A stretch of 64,000 nt of DNA from Bacteroidales bacterium (GTDB taxonomy: Bacteria > Bacteroidota > Bacteroidia > Bacteroidales > WCHB1-69). Under the pieces are notes generated by a model. That model did no database searches, was not told the origin of the DNA, and was given only the letters and a program-made list of their open reading frames with translations. The DNA lies in contig JAFXTE010000008.1 in assembly GCA_017525245.1 (NCBI GenBank), forward strand, positions 1 through 64,000. Direction: 5' to 3'. The position numbers and the translations under genes were made by a program. How positions within the stretch are numbered: position 1 is the first letter of the stretch; each line of letters opens with the position of its first letter. Of this stretch, positions 18,345 through 27,048 are shown in pieces.

Positions 18345-18941
18345 ATGAAGAAAAAAATCTTAACATACGCCATCGTCATCATCCTGCTGACAGCAGGAGT
18401 GGTGCTGCTGAGCCGTCTCAGCCACCGTCAGGATTCAGACGAGCTCACCCTGAAAGACACACCAACGGTCATCGAAGCCACACGACCTATCGGGGTGCTG
18501 TACCTCTACACCACCGTCACGGAAGACTATGCCAAGGACGCCTTCTACGGCAGCGGCATTGGCAGCTCCTTACTTGGGAAAGACAACGGAATCCTCAAGA
18601 AAAAGCACGATTGCGTGCAGATTCTGCGGCAACAGGTGAGTCTTACCATGAATTTAGACAAGGTTCAGTACCATGTAGTAGAGAACTCCGACACCGTGCA
18701 AGTCACGCTTCCCGATGTGGAATTCACGCAATCAACCCTGAAAGCTTGGTTCAAATCAGACAGCGAAAGCGAGGAAAACGCAGTACAATACGAGGCAAAG
18801 CCCCTGATTCAGAAAGTAGAGAACAAAATCAGAAACCGCTACAACACCCCCGAAAACCGTGCGAAAGCCGAAGAGAAAGCGAAGGAAACCATCTCCGACT
18901 TCCTTAAGCAATGCGGAAAAGTGGCAGTGTTTGGCTGTTAG
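18345..18941 (+). CDS. DUF4230 membrane-anchored protein (second copy)
   Basis: A 198-residue protein with an N-terminal membrane segment (ILTYAIVIILLTAGVVLL) and a DUF4230 domain: IGVLYLYTTVTEDYA, CVQILRQQVSLTMNLDKVQY, DTVQVTLPDVEFTQS, then a long charged C-terminal helix. It is distantly similar in layout to the gene at 17607, so the pair may form a complex or be an old duplication. I chose ATG 18345; the GTG at 18321 lies inside the REP-like element. Role unknown. Confidence 0.68.
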   Translation: MKKKILTYAIVIILLTAGVVLLSRLSHRQDSDELTLKDTPTVIEATRPIGVLYLYTTVTEDYAKDAFYGSGIGSSLLGKDNGILKKKHDCVQILRQQVSLTMNLDKVQYHVVENSDTVQVTLPDVEFTQSTLKAWFKSDSESEENAVQYEAKPLIQKVENKIRNRYNTPENRAKAEEKAKETISDFLKQCGKVAVFGC

Positions 18942-18958
18942 CTATTGGCTTTTGGCTA

Positions 18959-20011
18959 TTAGCTATTAGCCGTTTCCTTTTTCTTCGGAGGGAAGAGCAC
19001 TGACAACAGAATGCTGAGGGTCAGGATAGAAATAATGACCACCAGGGAGGCGACAATGCCAACCTCAACACCAAGGAGCGGCAAGAACATCTTCACACCG
19101 ATGAAGGTCAGCAACACTGACAAGCCGATGCGCAGGTAAGCGAACTTGTCCATGATGCTCTCTAACATAAAGAACATGGAACGAAGGCCGAGAATCGCGA
19201 AAATATTGGAAAAGAACACGATATGCGGGTCGTGTGTGACGGAGAAAATGGCGGGAATGGAGTCGAAGGCGAAGATGATGTCCGAGAACTCAATAATCAT
19301 CAGCACCACAAACAACGGTGTGCAAAGCCAGCGGCCATCCACTTTCGTGAAGAAATTGTGCCCATCGAAAGAAGAAGTGCTCAACTTTCTCTTTGTCAAG
19401 AATTTCACTACGGGATGATGTTCCACGTCAATTGACTCGTCTTTATTCCGGTCAAGGAACATCTTGATACCAGAATAAATCAGGAACGCGCCGAATATGA
19501 GCAACAGCCAATGGAACCGCTGGATAAGGGCACCTGCCGCGAAGATGAAGATAAACCGCAACACTATCGCCCCGAGGATACCATAAAACAACACCCTGTG
19601 ATAATACTGTTTCGCCACCCCGAACGACAGGAAAATCATAATCATCACAAAGACATTGTCGATGGAAAGCGACAATTCAATCAGATAGCCGGTGATGTAT
19701 TCCAACGAAAGCTGTCTTTTGTAATGTTTGATATTCTCGTCCCAAGAAAGGGCGTCGTCATACGTCACTTGATGGTCATACAGCTGATTCTGCGCCACAA
19801 ACTGCTCCTTGTCATGCACATCCACCACCATGTCACCCTGCAAACGCAGGAACACGAAAAACAACAGCGACAGCGTCACCCAAATGGCAGTCCAAGTGGC
19901 AGACTCTTTGAATGTAACCACATGATCTTTCTTGTGCAGGATTCCCAGATCCAGAAACAGGAGGAAGGCGATTACTACGATAAAAATCAGGAGGAATAGA
20001 TTTTCAGTCAT
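18959..20011 (-). CDS. TerC/Alx family membrane protein
   Basis: A 350-residue integral membrane protein with about nine hydrophobic segments. The family's acidic motifs are present: SLSIDNVFVMIMIFL near residue 115 and EFSDIIFAFDSIPAIF near residue 245. TerC/Alx proteins are linked to manganese efflux and to metal loading of exported proteins in other bacteria; the substrate here is inferred. Unlike E. coli Alx, an insert of about 35 residues (QGDMVVDVHDKEQFV and DALSWDENIKHYKRQ) follows the second membrane segment. No yybP-ykoY-type manganese riboswitch was recognised upstream. The C-terminus is short and charged (PPKKKETANS). Confidence 0.83.
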   Translation of the reverse strand: MTENLFLLIFIVVIAFLLFLDLGILHKKDHVVTFKESATWTAIWVTLSLLFFVFLRLQGDMVVDVHDKEQFVAQNQLYDHQVTYDDALSWDENIKHYKRQLSLEYITGYLIELSLSIDNVFVMIMIFLSFGVAKQYYHRVLFYGILGAIVLRFIFIFAAGALIQRFHWLLLIFGAFLIYSGIKMFLDRNKDESIDVEHHPVVKFLTKRKLSTSSFDGHNFFTKVDGRWLCTPLFVVLMIIEFSDIIFAFDSIPAIFSVTHDPHIVFFSNIFAILGLRSMFFMLESIMDKFAYLRIGLSVLLTFIGVKMFLPLLGVEVGIVASLVVIISILTLSILLSVLFPPKKKETANS

Positions 20012-20021
20012 TTCTTTTTGT

Positions 20022-20170
20022 TTAAGACGTAAGACATAAGACGTAAGACTTTGGGAACTCTACGTTATTTCTTACTAGTTTGACATATTTAATTATTTTT
20101 CAATTTGTTTTTATTTTTCGTATCACTCGTTATCTTAAGCCTCAAGTCTTAAGTCTTAAGTCTCAAGTCT
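20022..20170. repeat. Two opposed AAGAC/AAGTCT tandem repeats
   Basis: AAGACGTAAGACATAAGACG units at 20022-20051 and AAGTCTTAAGTCTTAAGTCT units at 20133-20170 flank an A/T-rich spacer. The two arms are roughly reverse-complementary in sense. The second arm touches the stop codon of the thioredoxin-like gene. Confidence 0.6.
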
Positions 20171-21566
20171 AATAAATTTTCAAGTACTCAATATACGGTT
20201 CAATCTCATTCACTAACAAATCCTTCTTGATAACCACTTTGTCTTTGTCGAGGAGGAACATGTAGGGGATGGTGCGGGTGTCGAAGAGGTCGTTGTCATC
20301 GATGGATTGGTCATAGTTCCAACCCTGCACATATTTCGGATTGGCTTCCCGGGAGTTGACATAGTTGCTCCAAACCTGCGGGTCATCCTCAAAATAGACC
20401 ATCACGACTTTCAGTTTCCCTGAGGCGATAGCCTTGTTGAGCTTGTCGAAATCCTTCATGCGGTTGCGCACCTGATGACAAGTCGGGCAGGTGGGGTGCT
20501 GGAGATAGAGCAGCGTATATTCGCTTTGGATGTCGTACATGGATAAGGTGTCGCCGTTCGCTAATACCATGTTGAAGTTCGGGATAGTATCGCCGGCATG
20601 GTTTTTGTCGATAAAGCCTAATTCTCTTGTATATCTGCGGTTCCTGTTCTCATCCAACTTCGGATATTTCAGGGCATCTTTGAGCATGGCAATGTAGGTA
20701 TGCTCCACTTTGTAGGGAGAAATGTTACTGCCGAGAACATGTTCCAATGCATCGAACAAATACTCGTATGAGGTTTGGTTAACCTTGGCGCGGTTCAGCG
20801 CATCCACCACCAGTGTGTCGTATTTGGGATTGTCAATCTGGTAAATCATGTTGCAATATTCCTTGAGTTTGTTGGCGACAACCGGCGTGTTGAAAATGCG
20901 CGGATCGTTCCAAGCGAAATTGTCAAAGAAATGTTCCAGATAATACTTTTGGAACAATCGACGGTCATTGACAACTTCTTGCGGCGGGTCTTCAAGATAC
21001 GTGGAGGTTGCGATGACGGAGCCGAGCAACGAACCCGCATTGGCCGCAGCCGTGCGTTTCTGAAATTCCCGCATCTCCTTGTTAATGCGACGTGCCGAGG
21101 CCGAAAGGGAATCCACAAAGACTTTCAGCATGTATTGCGGCATACTCTTCTGTGCGTCCTGAAACAACGCGTTCAGTGAATCCATCCGCTGGGTAAACAC
21201 AGCCATGTCATTGGCATAGTTGATGTAACCCGTGTTCTCCTTGGAGTTGGAAAACGTGACATTCTCCCCGTCAATCTTCAGCGAGAATTTCTGGTTCTTT
21301 TCCGACGGGACCAATATCACACCCAACAACGTGCTGTCGCCTAAAATCTCGTACATGCCCGGCTTCAACGACTCTTTGTCCTGTAAGGTCACCGAGGGGG
21401 CGAACGCCGCCCTCAACATCTGCTTGGTCTGCAATTTGGCTTCGCTCTTCACGAAAATGGAATCGAATGAGTTCGTGTTTTTAATCTCCATTTGGATGCT
21501 CACCTGCGCCATCACTGCGGTTGCAAGCATCAGCATCATCACTGTGGTTATGGTTTGCTTTATCAT
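20169..21566 (-). CDS. Exported thioredoxin-like protein (DUF5106 type)
   Basis: A 465-residue protein. The start chosen (MIKQTITTVMMLMLATAVMAQ) gives a clean signal peptide; an upstream in-frame ATG at 21623 would read through a repeat element. The N-terminal ~300 residues resemble the DUF5106/DUF4369 region of Bacteroidales TlpA-like proteins: YEILGDSTLLGVILV, LKIDGENVTFSNSKENTGYINY. The C-terminal ~150 residues are a thioredoxin fold with active site CPTC in QHPTCPTCHQVRNRM. It should work as a periplasmic thiol-disulfide protein; reducing or oxidising direction is not deducible. A family-3 REP-like element lies in its predicted 5' leader. Confidence 0.75.
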   Translation of the reverse strand: MIKQTITTVMMLMLATAVMAQVSIQMEIKNTNSFDSIFVKSEAKLQTKQMLRAAFAPSVTLQDKESLKPGMYEILGDSTLLGVILVPSEKNQKFSLKIDGENVTFSNSKENTGYINYANDMAVFTQRMDSLNALFQDAQKSMPQYMLKVFVDSLSASARRINKEMREFQKRTAAANAGSLLGSVIATSTYLEDPPQEVVNDRRLFQKYYLEHFFDNFAWNDPRIFNTPVVANKLKEYCNMIYQIDNPKYDTLVVDALNRAKVNQTSYEYLFDALEHVLGSNISPYKVEHTYIAMLKDALKYPKLDENRNRRYTRELGFIDKNHAGDTIPNFNMVLANGDTLSMYDIQSEYTLLYLQHPTCPTCHQVRNRMKDFDKLNKAIASGKLKVVMVYFEDDPQVWSNYVNSREANPKYVQGWNYDQSIDDNDLFDTRTIPYMFLLDKDKVVIKKDLLVNEIEPYIEYLKIY

Positions 21567-21600
21567 ATTGTTCTTCGTTTGTTCATTTGTTTGTTCATCC

Positions 21601-21659
21601 CTATGGCTCACTGCGTTCACCATAGGTTAACATGGGGAGGGCTTTCAGCCCTTTTTGGA
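21601..21659 (-). repeat. REP-like element, family 3 copy 1
   Basis: On the minus strand: CCAAAAAGGGCTGAAAGCCC, then TCCCCATGTTAACCTATGG and a GCAGTGAGCCATAG stem. It matches 57421-57480 in order and spacing. It lies 35 bases before the thioredoxin-like start. Confidence 0.7.
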
Positions 21660-21736
21660 CTTGGGCTTTTTCGATTTGAGAGTCAATAGTAGTCACATCG
21701 TTCTTTGTTAGTTTCATGCCGGTTTTATATATGGTT

Positions 21737-21836
21737 CTTCGTATGACTCTTCGTTTATTCATCGTTTATTCATCGTTTATTCATCGCCCTTTCATCGCCT
21801 TTTCATCGCCTTTTCATCATTCATCATTCATCATTC
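21737..21836. repeat. TTCATCG tandem repeat reaching into nnr
   Basis: TTTATTCATCG, TTTTCATCGCC and TTCATCA units repeat for about 100 bases. The last units lie inside nnr and encode its C-terminal MMNDE and stop codon. Confidence 0.7.
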
Positions 21837-23373
21837 GTGATATGGCATCGGAGAAATACCGTGGCAAGTCAGAGGCGATGAGAGTGCTGGCGGCATAGTC
21901 TTCGGTGTAGGCATCGCCGGCGGCACCGTGGAGATAGACACCCAGGACAGCCGCATGTTTAGGATCGTATCCTTGGGCAAGCAGGGCGAGCAGGAGTCCG
22001 GTGAGCACATCACCGCTGCCGGCCGTGGCCATGCCCGAATTGCCCGTGGTGTTGAAAAACTGCCGGCCGTCGGGGAATGTCACCACCGTGTGATGTCCCT
22101 TGAGGACAAGGATTACCGAATAGCGTTGTGCAAACCTCCTGGCGCGTTCCAGTCGGTCGAAATCATCGGAAGGTTTGCCTGCAAGACGTTCAAATTCAGC
22201 AAAATGCGGGGTCAAGATGCTATATGGCGGAAGGAAAGCCAACCAAGTCTTGTTCTCCGCCAGCATGTTCAGCCCATCGGCATCAATGACAAGCGGCAGC
22301 TTCACCGTGTCGAGGATGTCCTTCATGGCCGAGACCGTCTGCTTTGCCGTTCCCAATCCGGGGCCAAATGCCACTGCCGAGATATTCTCGGGCAGTTTGT
22401 TCCAATCTATATGGCTGACATACTGTTCGTTTTCGTCAATGTCATGAATCGCTTCTGGCAAAGTTACGGCGAGGATATCACGCACCGAGCGCACCGTATG
22501 CACGGTGAGTTTGCCGATGCCGCCACGCATGGCCGCCGTGGCCGACAGCACCGCCGCACCCGGCATCCGGTCGCAGCCAGCCACCAACAATCCGTGCCCA
22601 AACGTGCCCTTGTGTGCGTATGGGTTTCGCAGGCACTTCAAGGTCCTCATATCATGCCCTGTGAGAAGATAACGGTTCGACTCACTCTTGTCTTCCGGTG
22701 CCTCCATGCCAATATCCACCACCTCGACTTCCCCGACGAATGGATGATTTTCGGGCAGGAGAAAAGCGGTTTTCATAAACTGGATACTCAAGGTTTGGTC
22801 TGCAATGACCACCGCAGTGTCTTTGGGGGTAGGCTTGTCCACGAAGAGTCCCGAAGGAGTGTCAATGGAAATGGTATAGGCGTCGGAAGCATTGATGTGG
22901 CGGATGACATCGGCATAGAAGCCCGTCACAGGCTTGTTGAGGCCGATACCGAACAGAGCGTCCACAATCAAATCGTCCTTTGTCGGTTCTGGCTGATTTT
23001 CAACAGAATAGTATATCAATTTAGCATTATCACAATGCTTTGCAATATCATTCCATCGTTTCAACTGATGTTGCATCTCCTCGCTGTAACGGGCGGTTTC
23101 CGATGCGCATACCACCACATATATATTGCCGTGTACGAACGATGCTTCAACCAAGTGTGCCGCAATGACAACACCATCTCCGCCATTGTTACCAGCCCCG
23201 ACATAAACATATACATTTTCATACCCTCCAAGCCATGTGTTTGAAGCGATGGCATCAGCGCAAGCCACGCCAGCCCATTCCATTAGTTCCAGGGACGAGA
23301 TATGCTCTTTTTCCATCGTAAACCGTTCACAATCACGGATTTCCTGCACATCAAACAGTTTGTTATCGTTCAC
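21817..23373 (-). CDS. nnr: Bifunctional NAD(P)H-hydrate epimerase/dehydratase
   Basis: A 518-residue fusion of the two NAD(P)H-hydrate repair activities. The N-terminal YjeF_N epimerase domain (about residues 1-215) shows VYVYVGAGNNGGDGVV and DLIVDALFGIGLNKPVTG. The C-terminal ADP/ATP-dependent dehydratase domain (about 235-510) shows AHKGTFGHGLLVAG, GPGLGTAKQT, DADGLNMLA and the active-site region GNSGMATAGSGDVLTG. It repairs hydrated NADH and NADPH in the cytoplasm. Length is normal for the fusion. The last residues (MMNDE) are encoded by a tandem repeat. It is monocistronic with a -7 box at 23398. Confidence 0.93.
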   Translation of the reverse strand: MNDNKLFDVQEIRDCERFTMEKEHISSLELMEWAGVACADAIASNTWLGGYENVYVYVGAGNNGGDGVVIAAHLVEASFVHGNIYVVVCASETARYSEEMQHQLKRWNDIAKHCDNAKLIYYSVENQPEPTKDDLIVDALFGIGLNKPVTGFYADVIRHINASDAYTISIDTPSGLFVDKPTPKDTAVVIADQTLSIQFMKTAFLLPENHPFVGEVEVVDIGMEAPEDKSESNRYLLTGHDMRTLKCLRNPYAHKGTFGHGLLVAGCDRMPGAAVLSATAAMRGGIGKLTVHTVRSVRDILAVTLPEAIHDIDENEQYVSHIDWNKLPENISAVAFGPGLGTAKQTVSAMKDILDTVKLPLVIDADGLNMLAENKTWLAFLPPYSILTPHFAEFERLAGKPSDDFDRLERARRFAQRYSVILVLKGHHTVVTFPDGRQFFNTTGNSGMATAGSGDVLTGLLLALLAQGYDPKHAAVLGVYLHGAAGDAYTEDYAASTLIASDLPRYFSDAISRMMNDE

Positions 23374-23397
23374 GATTCCAGTTTTAATTTAAGGGCG

Positions 23398-23405
23398 CAA
23401 ATGTA
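23398..23405 (-). promoter_or_regulatory. -7 box (TACATTTG) for nnr
   Basis: On the minus strand TACATTTG followed by C lies 24 bases before the ATG at 23373. Confidence 0.55.
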
Positions 23406-23497
23406 CACATTTTTTGTATTTTACGTACCTATATTATATACTATGGAACGATGTTGAAAAAAACTTTCCGAAATAAATCACATAACTAAAAAAATAG

Positions 23498-23505
23498 TAT
23501 CTTTG
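23498..23505 (+). promoter_or_regulatory. -7 box (TATCTTTG) for the T9SS protein gene
   Basis: TATCTTTG followed by C lies 87 bases before the ATG at 23593, giving a fairly long A/T-rich leader. Confidence 0.6.
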
Positions 23506-23592
23506 CAGCGTGAATTTTTGTGCAATAAAAGAATTGAAATTTTCAAATAAACAAGTTTAATTAACCTTATTATTCATCAAAACCAAAAAAAA

Positions 23593-26500
23593 ATGAAAAA
23601 GATTTTTACTTTGACATTGGTCTTCCTGGCTATGATGTTCAGCGTTAATGCTCAATATCTGTTGCAAGAAGGCTTCGAAACAGGTGCACTGCCTACAGGT
23701 TGGATAACTGTTGACGCAGACGCAGACGGTTATTGCTGGGAAGGAAGTGCGAATCCCGCTTCTTATTTCCAAGAAGGCACTGATCTCTCTGGTTCTGGAC
23801 ACAACAACTCCAATGGCTTTGTCCTCTCTGGATCGTACAGTAACGTCTATGGCGTTCTCACTCCGGACAACTGGTTGATCACACCCGCCATCAACCTGAC
23901 CGGCAATGCCGACCTTACTTTCTGGATTTGCGCACAGGATGCCAGCTATGCCGCTGAACACTATGGCGTGTACATTTCCACGACTGCCGGAACAACCCCG
24001 GCCGATTTCACCCTCATCTATGAGGAAACTATCGACGCCAACGGTGGTTCCCGCGTTCAAGGCACTTGGAAACAGAAGACCGTTGACTTGTCCAGCTACA
24101 CTGGCCAAACGGTTCGTATCGCCTTCCGCCACTTCAATTGTACTGACATGTTCGTCTTTAATTTGGATGATGTGGAAATCTTCGCTCAACCCACCGACCC
24201 GACAATTGCCACTAATGCTCAAAATGTTGACTTCGGCACCGCATTGTTAGGCAGCTCCAAAAATGCCACGGTGAATGTCACTTCATACAACCTCACCGCA
24301 GCTATCACCGCCACCACCACGGCTCCTTTCAGCGTCTCTGCTGATGGTTCCACCTACGGTACGACTGCTTCTGTCGCTGCCACCGGCGGCACCCTCTATC
24401 TGCGCTACACTCCGACGGCTGTCGGCACAGACAACGGCACGGTGACCCTTTCATCAACGGGTGCCACCGATGTCACCATTTCCCTGAACGGTTCAGCAAT
24501 AGAGTGCAATGGTACTATTCCCTACAGCTACAGTTTCACTGACGAGGTCGCTAACCAATGCTGGGAAGTCATCAATGCGAATAATGATGATTATACTTTC
24601 GAATTCAGCCCTGAGGATGGCTATGTTTCCATCCGCTATAACAGCTCTTTAGAAATGGATGACTGGTTGATTTCCCCTTACTTCACCCTCACTGGCGACC
24701 AAACCGGATCCATTGACTACAGAGCAGGTAGCTCAAGCTGGTTTGAGAAATTCCAAATCTTTGCCATTGGCGTAGACACGGTGGCATTAAGTCCTGTAAT
24801 TGAGGCTCATAACACGGAATACGAAACACAGTTCTTTGATCTTTCTTCCTTCACCGGCAACTACAGAATCGCCATCCATGGTGTTTCTGATGCAGATCAG
24901 CTGAGATTGTATCTCTCCAACTTCAATATTTTCAACGGCGCACCTCAATCAAGCATGGTTCTCAACGCAGACACTTTGGATTTCGGCCCCATGCCCATGG
25001 GTGACGTTTCGAACCCGTTATTTGTTGTCATGCACACCGTGAATGTTAACGAAGATTTCACCGTGACCGTCACAGCACCTTATGAGGTCTCCCTTAACGG
25101 CACCACATTCGCTACCACTCAGACCATCCCTGCCAATCCTACAATGTCAATATCTGACACCATATACGTAAGATTCGCCCCCACGGCTGCCGGCACCTTC
25201 AACGGAAATCTGACCGTTACCTCCACCAGCTACAACGACACAGTCGCCCTCACTGGCGAATCCGTGGACTGCACCCCTGGCATTACGGTTCCTTACACGA
25301 ATGATTTCAATGCTGGCATTGCTCCTCCCACCTGCTGGTCTGTCGGCAATGACCCCGAAGTCATCTTCCCTGCCGGCACCGGCACTGAAGGCGATTACGC
25401 TATTGGCATGGAAGGTGTAGATTACATCGTCACCCCCGAGATTCACGGCAACGCCGCCTTGTTGGTATCTTTCGATTACATCAACTACTTCGGTACAACA
25501 GCCACAGCTCCCACCTACTTCCATGTTGGTTACTCCAGCACTGATGCCAACGCCGCCAGCTTCACATGGCAAGGCGATGTCCTCTGCGCAACAGATGGAT
25601 TTGCTTCTTACTCCACCGTTGTTCCTGCTGGCACAAAATATGTGGCTGTGGGTGTCTCTCAACTCGGTTCCGGATTATATTATGGCATGTTTGAGATGGC
25701 AGACGCTTTCTACATTGACAATTTCTCTTTGGCTGCGCAAACCGATCCCCTTTTGACTGTTTCTCCTGAAAGCATCTCATTCGGCAGCATCATGATCGGC
25801 GCAACCGCTCCTGTACGGACCGCCTCTGTTGTTGGTGCTTTGCTTACCAGCGACATCAATGTAACCGCTCCCGCTAACTTCGAGGTTTCCGCTAACGGCA
25901 CCTCCTACGCAGCTACCGCTACTCTGCCTCAGGCCGGCGGCACACTCTATGTCCGCTACAATCCGAGCGCAGCTGGCTATCACAACGGTACCATCACCGT
26001 GACCAGCGGCAATACCAGCAAGACCATCGCCGTCTCCGGTAGCGCTGTTGACTGCTCTAATCCTAAGACACTGCCCTTCACCGAAGATTTCGAAGAGGGT
26101 ATGCCTGCTTGCTGGACCATCCTTGATCAAGACGGCGACGGCATTTCTTGGGAAGACAGCTACAACCCGGTTTCCTACTACTCTGGCGTTGACCTTTCTG
26201 GCAGTGGTTACGGTGAGTCCGACGGTTTCGTCCTCTCTGGCTCTTACAGTAACGTCACCGGAGAACTTACTCCTGACAACTGGTTGATCACTCCTGCTTT
26301 GGTTATTCCGAGCAACGGCGCTAAACTGACTTGGTATGTATCAGCTATCGATGCCGACTATGCGGCCGAATACTATGATGTTATGCTGTCCACCTCCCTC
26401 AACCCCAGCACTTTCACAAGCGTATTCAACGAGACGCTCCAGTCTGACCAATGGGAGCAAAGAAGCGTCAACATCGGTGGCAACTATGCCGGCCAAAATG

Positions 26501-26829
26501 TCTATGTCGCTTTCAGAAACCACAATACGAATAACATTTTCTTGATGAAGATTGACAATGTCAGCGTGACTCCTGGTACCGGTGTTGAGAACCACGAGCT
26601 GAACACCACCATCTTCCCGAACCCCGCCAACAACGTGCTCAACATCAATGCCAACAGCAACATTAACCGCGTTGAGGTTTACAACATGATGGGTCAAATG
26701 GTCGGTTCCTACAATATCAATGATGTGAACACCCAAATCAGCACCACAAGCTTCGCCAATGGTGTTTATACGGTGAAAATCTCCACCGAAAACGGCATGT
26801 CAACCCAGAAATTCACGGTTGCCCGCTAA
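23593..26829 (+). CDS. T9SS-secreted multidomain protein (choice-of-anchor J / Ig-like)
   Basis: A 1078-residue protein with a signal peptide (to about residue 21, FSVNAQ) and a type IX secretion C-terminal sorting domain over the last ~75 residues (TTIFPNPANNVLNI, VEVYNMMGQMV, GVYTVKISTENG). Between them, four choice-of-anchor/MAM-like modules alternate with three Ig-like modules. The Ig modules start near VDFGTALLG, LDFGPMPMG and ISFGSIMIG and carry LYLRYTP, IYVRFAP and LYVRYNP strands. The first and last anchor modules are nearly the same (SNGFVLSGSYSNV or SDGFVLSGSYSNV, TPDNWLITPA). Such proteins are exported across the outer membrane and attached or released; adhesion or substrate binding is possible. 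No peptidase or glycosidase motif was seen. It is followed by a strong terminator. Confidence 0.83.
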   Translation: MKKIFTLTLVFLAMMFSVNAQYLLQEGFETGALPTGWITVDADADGYCWEGSANPASYFQEGTDLSGSGHNNSNGFVLSGSYSNVYGVLTPDNWLITPAINLTGNADLTFWICAQDASYAAEHYGVYISTTAGTTPADFTLIYEETIDANGGSRVQGTWKQKTVDLSSYTGQTVRIAFRHFNCTDMFVFNLDDVEIFAQPTDPTIATNAQNVDFGTALLGSSKNATVNVTSYNLTAAITATTTAPFSVSADGSTYGTTASVAATGGTLYLRYTPTAVGTDNGTVTLSSTGATDVTISLNGSAIECNGTIPYSYSFTDEVANQCWEVINANNDDYTFEFSPEDGYVSIRYNSSLEMDDWLISPYFTLTGDQTGSIDYRAGSSSWFEKFQIFAIGVDTVALSPVIEAHNTEYETQFFDLSSFTGNYRIAIHGVSDADQLRLYLSNFNIFNGAPQSSMVLNADTLDFGPMPMGDVSNPLFVVMHTVNVNEDFTVTVTAPYEVSLNGTTFATTQTIPANPTMSISDTIYVRFAPTAAGTFNGNLTVTSTSYNDTVALTGESVDCTPGITVPYTNDFNAGIAPPTCWSVGNDPEVIFPAGTGTEGDYAIGMEGVDYIVTPEIHGNAALLVSFDYINYFGTTATAPTYFHVGYSSTDANAASFTWQGDVLCATDGFASYSTVVPAGTKYVAVGVSQLGSGLYYGMFEMADAFYIDNFSLAAQTDPLLTVSPESISFGSIMIGATAPVRTASVVGALLTSDINVTAPANFEVSANGTSYAATATLPQAGGTLYVRYNPSAAGYHNGTITVTSGNTSKTIAVSGSAVDCSNPKTLPFTEDFEEGMPACWTILDQDGDGISWEDSYNPVSYYSGVDLSGSGYGESDGFVLSGSYSNVTGELTPDNWLITPALVIPSNGAKLTWYVSAIDADYAAEYYDVMLSTSLNPSTFTSVFNETLQSDQWEQRSVNIGGNYAGQNVYVAFRNHNTNNIFLMKIDNVSVTPGTGVENHELNTTIFPNPANNVLNINANSNINRVEVYNMMGQMVGSYNINDVNTQISTTSFANGVYTVKISTENGMSTQKFTVAR

Positions 26830-26856
26830 TTTTTCGGAATAATATCATCCTTAAAG

Positions 26857-26888
26857 ATCCCGGACCTGACGGCCCGGGATTTTTTTTT
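26857..26888 (+). terminator. Rho-independent terminator after the T9SS gene
   Basis: ATCCCGG and CCGGGAT pair across a ten-base loop, followed by nine T residues. It lies 28 bases after the stop codon. Confidence 0.9.
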
Positions 26889-26997
26889 CGCCCATTCATC
26901 GCCCATTCATAGTCAATCTACCCAAGGAAAAGAGCACTATATCAACCGGGTTAAAAAAAAATGAAAAAAACATAAGCAACTTATGAGCAAAAAAATA

Positions 26998-27005
26998 TAT
27001 CTTTG
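26998..27005 (+). promoter_or_regulatory. -7 box (TATCTTTG) for the alpha-glucan operon
   Basis: TATCTTTG followed by C lies 43 bases before the ATG at 27049, downstream of the terminator. Confidence 0.6.
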
Positions 27006-27048
27006 CAGGTTCATATATAATGTATAAACGAATATATAGACATATAAG

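Noticed and set aside
20012-20168. Manganese riboswitch (yybP-ykoY) upstream of the TerC gene
   Set aside because: The gap is A/T-rich with tandem repeats; the conserved loops of that riboswitch class were not found.
21737-21836. Possible CRISPR array because of regular repeats
   Set aside because: Units are 7-11 bases, degenerate and without unique spacers, and no cas genes are present.
21928-23244. Open frame of 438 codons on the plus strand
   Set aside because: Antisense to the well-supported nnr gene; no signal, domain or promoter supports it.
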